In this document: in pieces, positions 62,443 through 64,000 of the stretch
Position numbering within the stretch: the stretch's first letter is position 1
Layout: every line of letters begins with the position of its first letter
Assembly (NCBI RefSeq): GCF_000526335.1
Contig: NZ_JAFW01000001.1
Location: forward strand, 4,526,001 to 4,590,000
Source: Arthrobacter sp. 31Y
GTDB taxonomy: Bacteria; Actinomycetota; Actinomycetes; Actinomycetales; Micrococcaceae
DNA: 64,000 nt
Direction of reading: 5' to 3'
The notes under the pieces: model-generated
What the model was told of the DNA's origin: nothing
The model's database searches: none
What the model saw: only the letters and a program-made list of their open reading frames with translations
Program-made: the position numbers and the translations under genes

Positions 62443-63012
62443 CTAGGGCGTGTCGTCAGCCATGAGTTCAGTGTGCCTCACGATGGTTCGGCGCCTGCGT
62501 TCCAGATCAAGCTGCCCGGTGATCACCTCGTGGACGTTGGGACTTGAAACCCACGCGTGGCACAAGGTCACTATCGACAGGAGGAGATCTTCCGCCTGGG
62601 TGACAGTCACGCCGGGGAGTGCGGCTTGAATTTCTGTAACTTTGTTCGCTGCCTGCAGGGCGCGCACCCTGGCGCCCACGGGGGAGCTTCGCTCCAACCC
62701 CTCCCAGGACGTCAAGCGGGCCAGGCTTGGGTGACTGACGGCAAAGTCGAAATAGCGACCCGCGAAATCCGCCACGGCGATCGGGCCCTGGCCGTTGACG
62801 GGCACGTCCTCCAGTGCTGTTGTCAGTTCATGGGTGAGGGCCGCTTCGAAGAGCTTGGCCTTGTTGCCGAAGTAAAAATAGATCCGTTCAGGGTTGGTTC
62901 CGGACTTTTTTGAGATCTCATGCACGCGCCCACCGGAGAATCCCCGCTCTGAGAATTCCGAGATGGCGGCGTTCAGTAGCTTCGCCTTAGTTGCGTCCGT
63001 GTCCCAAGCCAT
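62443..63012 (-). CDS. TetR-family regulator
   Basis: A 189-residue TetR protein. HTH: AKLLNAAISEFSERGFSGGR, VHEISKKSGTNPERIYFYFG. The C-terminal domain is of the TetR_C type seen with oxidoreductases. Lies directly upstream of the F420-reductase-like gene on the same strand and may act on the palindrome at 62363-62388. Confidence 0.85.
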   Translation of the reverse strand: MAWDTDATKAKLLNAAISEFSERGFSGGRVHEISKKSGTNPERIYFYFGNKAKLFEAALTHELTTALEDVPVNGQGPIAVADFAGRYFDFAVSHPSLARLTSWEGLERSSPVGARVRALQAANKVTEIQAALPGVTVTQAEDLLLSIVTLCHAWVSSPNVHEVITGQLDLERRRRTIVRHTELMADDTP

Positions 63013-63096
63013 GTGCCCATACTAACTCCAAACGTTTGTTTGCAGTTGCGGCCTCGTGGGTCTAGCATCAATTCCAAGTGAAAGTTTGGAGATTAC

Positions 63097-63399
63097 ATGG
63101 AGCACGATGGCAAAGCGTTGGCAGCGGACGAGACGGATGCCCACCACCACCGCACGCCGGGGCTGGCTTCAGTGCATGTCCGGGCAGTCATCACCTGGCT
63201 GGCAATATTTCCGCTTGCAGCGCTAGGCATGAGTGCGCTCGGTGACCTGGCTCCTGCCTGGCCACCGGTTTTGCGGGCTTTCGTTTTGACCCTTGTGGTG
63301 GTCCCCACGGCGGTCTACTTTGCTGTACCCCGGCTCTTGTCCTTTCATGCCCGCATGACCCGGGCAGCGAGGCGCCGCGGGGGCAGCCGCGTTCAATAA
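63097..63399 (+). CDS. Small two-helix membrane protein
   Basis: A 100-residue protein with hydrophobic segments at about 29-48 and 58-82 (VRAVITWLAIFPLAALGMSA; LRAFVLTLVVVPTAVYFAVP). It resembles the C-terminal membrane part of some antibiotic-biosynthesis-monooxygenase-like proteins, without the soluble domain. The His-rich stretch HHHRTP lies before the first helix. Function unknown. It precedes the alcohol dehydrogenase by 42 bp. Confidence 0.6.
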   Translation: MEHDGKALAADETDAHHHRTPGLASVHVRAVITWLAIFPLAALGMSALGDLAPAWPPVLRAFVLTLVVVPTAVYFAVPRLLSFHARMTRAARRRGGSRVQ

Positions 63400-63441
63400 T
63401 CCGCCGGGGGAACATCCCGGCTATCACCAAAGGAGAGTGCA

Positions 63442-64000
63442 GTGCAGATAACTGCAGCCGTAGCCCGTGAGCATGACAAGCCCTTCACCATTGAACAGCT
63501 TGAGCTGGACGGCCTCCGGCACAACGAAGTCAGGGTGCGCTTGGTTGCCACCGGAATATGCCACACCGACGTATTGGTTCGTGACGGGGTCTACCCCACG
63601 CCCCTCCCTGCAGTCCTCGGGCACGAGGGGGCCGGTGTAGTCGAAGCTGTGGGCGACTCCGTTGTGTCCGTCGTACCCGGAGACCACGTGGTCCTGGCTG
63701 CCGCGTATTGCGGACACTGCAAACGCTGCCGCAATGGGCAAATGGCTTACTGCGAAAATCTGATGGCCGCCGACTTTGGTGGGCGGCGGATGGACGGTCA
63801 GACGTCACTGAGTAAGGATGGCGAGGTAATCTCGTCTCACTTCTTCGGCCAGTCATCCTTTGCGACGTACGCGAACGTGGTTGAGGAATCGATCGTCCGG
63901 GTTGATAAAGACCTCCCCTTGGAGCACTTGGGGCCGCTGGGCTGCGGCATCAACACGGGAGCGGGGACAGTGCTCAATGAGCTTCAACCCGACATTGGTT
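63442..64000 (+). CDS. Zinc aryl-alcohol dehydrogenase, 5' part (runs off the window)
   Basis: The first 186 codons of an MDR alcohol dehydrogenase closely resembling the one at 44516. GICHTD, GHEGAG, CGHCKRCRNGQMAYC and HFFGQSSFATYANVVEESIV are shared nearly residue for residue. The GTG start at 63442 follows AAGGAG. Catalytic and structural zinc sites are complete in this part; the cofactor domain lies beyond the window. Confidence 0.9.
   Translation, partial: MQITAAVAREHDKPFTIEQLELDGLRHNEVRVRLVATGICHTDVLVRDGVYPTPLPAVLGHEGAGVVEAVGDSVVSVVPGDHVVLAAAYCGHCKRCRNGQMAYCENLMAADFGGRRMDGQTSLSKDGEVISSHFFGQSSFATYANVVEESIVRVDKDLPLEHLGPLGCGINTGAGTVLNELQPDIG

Overview
The window looks like chromosomal catabolic DNA from a high-GC Gram-positive actinobacterium, most likely an Arthrobacter or Paenarthrobacter type. 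Supporting signs are a mycothiol-dependent maleylpyruvate isomerase, a short LID-less adenylate kinase, frequent GTG and TTG starts behind good Shine-Dalgarno sequences, and a run of soil-type catabolic operons. I saw no rRNA, complete tRNA, CRISPR array, transposase or integrase. The assignment rests on gene content only.

Layout. (1) 3-1391: end of a metabolite/H+ symporter locus. (2) 1541-7985: a persulfide-detoxification module (CstR-type sensor, three small rhodanese-type proteins, TauE exporter, thioredoxin, persulfide dioxygenase-rhodanese) bounded by two diverged direct repeats of about 440 bp. Each repeat carries a tRNA 3'-end-like sequence followed by a terminator. A decayed MFS fragment lies at the module's left side. 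(3) 8074-12723: a luciferase-like monooxygenase, a PadR repressor with two clear operators, an MHS transporter, a zinc-free MDR oxidoreductase and a concanavalin-like protein. (4) 12754-23495: a TetR regulator and a polycistronic set of an oligopeptide-type ABC transporter, a GH3 beta-glucosidase, an alpha/beta hydrolase and a beta-lactamase-fold esterase. (5) 23512-28677: two long Lrp/AsnC-type regulators flank a SnoaL-like protein, an FAD amine/amino acid oxidase and an MFS carrier. (6) 28769-31554: an M20 amidohydrolase with two small membrane proteins, one of the DUF5058 type. (7) 31808-45616: salicylate catabolism through CoA thioesters and gentisate, with a PaaX-like regulator, an aromatic acid transporter, and aldehyde and alcohol dehydrogenases. 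(8) 45694-51016: HSL-type esterases (one a tandem fusion), a LysR regulator and an MHS transporter. (9) 51158-61546: a reverse-strand operon of an NtaA-type flavin monooxygenase, a complete peptide-type ABC importer, a flavin reductase, a DHA2 exporter and a NUDIX protein, controlled by a divergent IclR protein. (10) 61642-64000: an F420-reductase-like oxidoreductase, a TetR regulator, a small membrane protein and the start of a second aryl-alcohol-type dehydrogenase.

How the genes fit together. The best resolved pathway is in region 7. Uptake by the AAHS carrier, oxidation of an aromatic alcohol to the aldehyde and then the acid, activation to the AMP and CoA derivatives, 5-hydroxylation of salicylyl-CoA, gentisate ring cleavage, mycothiol-dependent isomerisation and hydrolysis would give fumarate and pyruvate. 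An adenylate kinase gene closes this operon and may recycle the AMP made by the AMP-forming ligase. In region 2 the operators (ATACCCC-N2-GGGGTAT type) match CsoR/CstR boxes both at the divergent promoter and inside the operon, ahead of the persulfide dioxygenase.

The most interesting open items are the repeat-bounded persulfide module, the DUF5058 membrane pair with an M20 hydrolase, the adenylate kinase in the salicylyl-CoA operon, the tandem esterase, an identical 47-nt hairpin at two convergent gene junctions, and several sharply defined operators (PadR, IclR and others).
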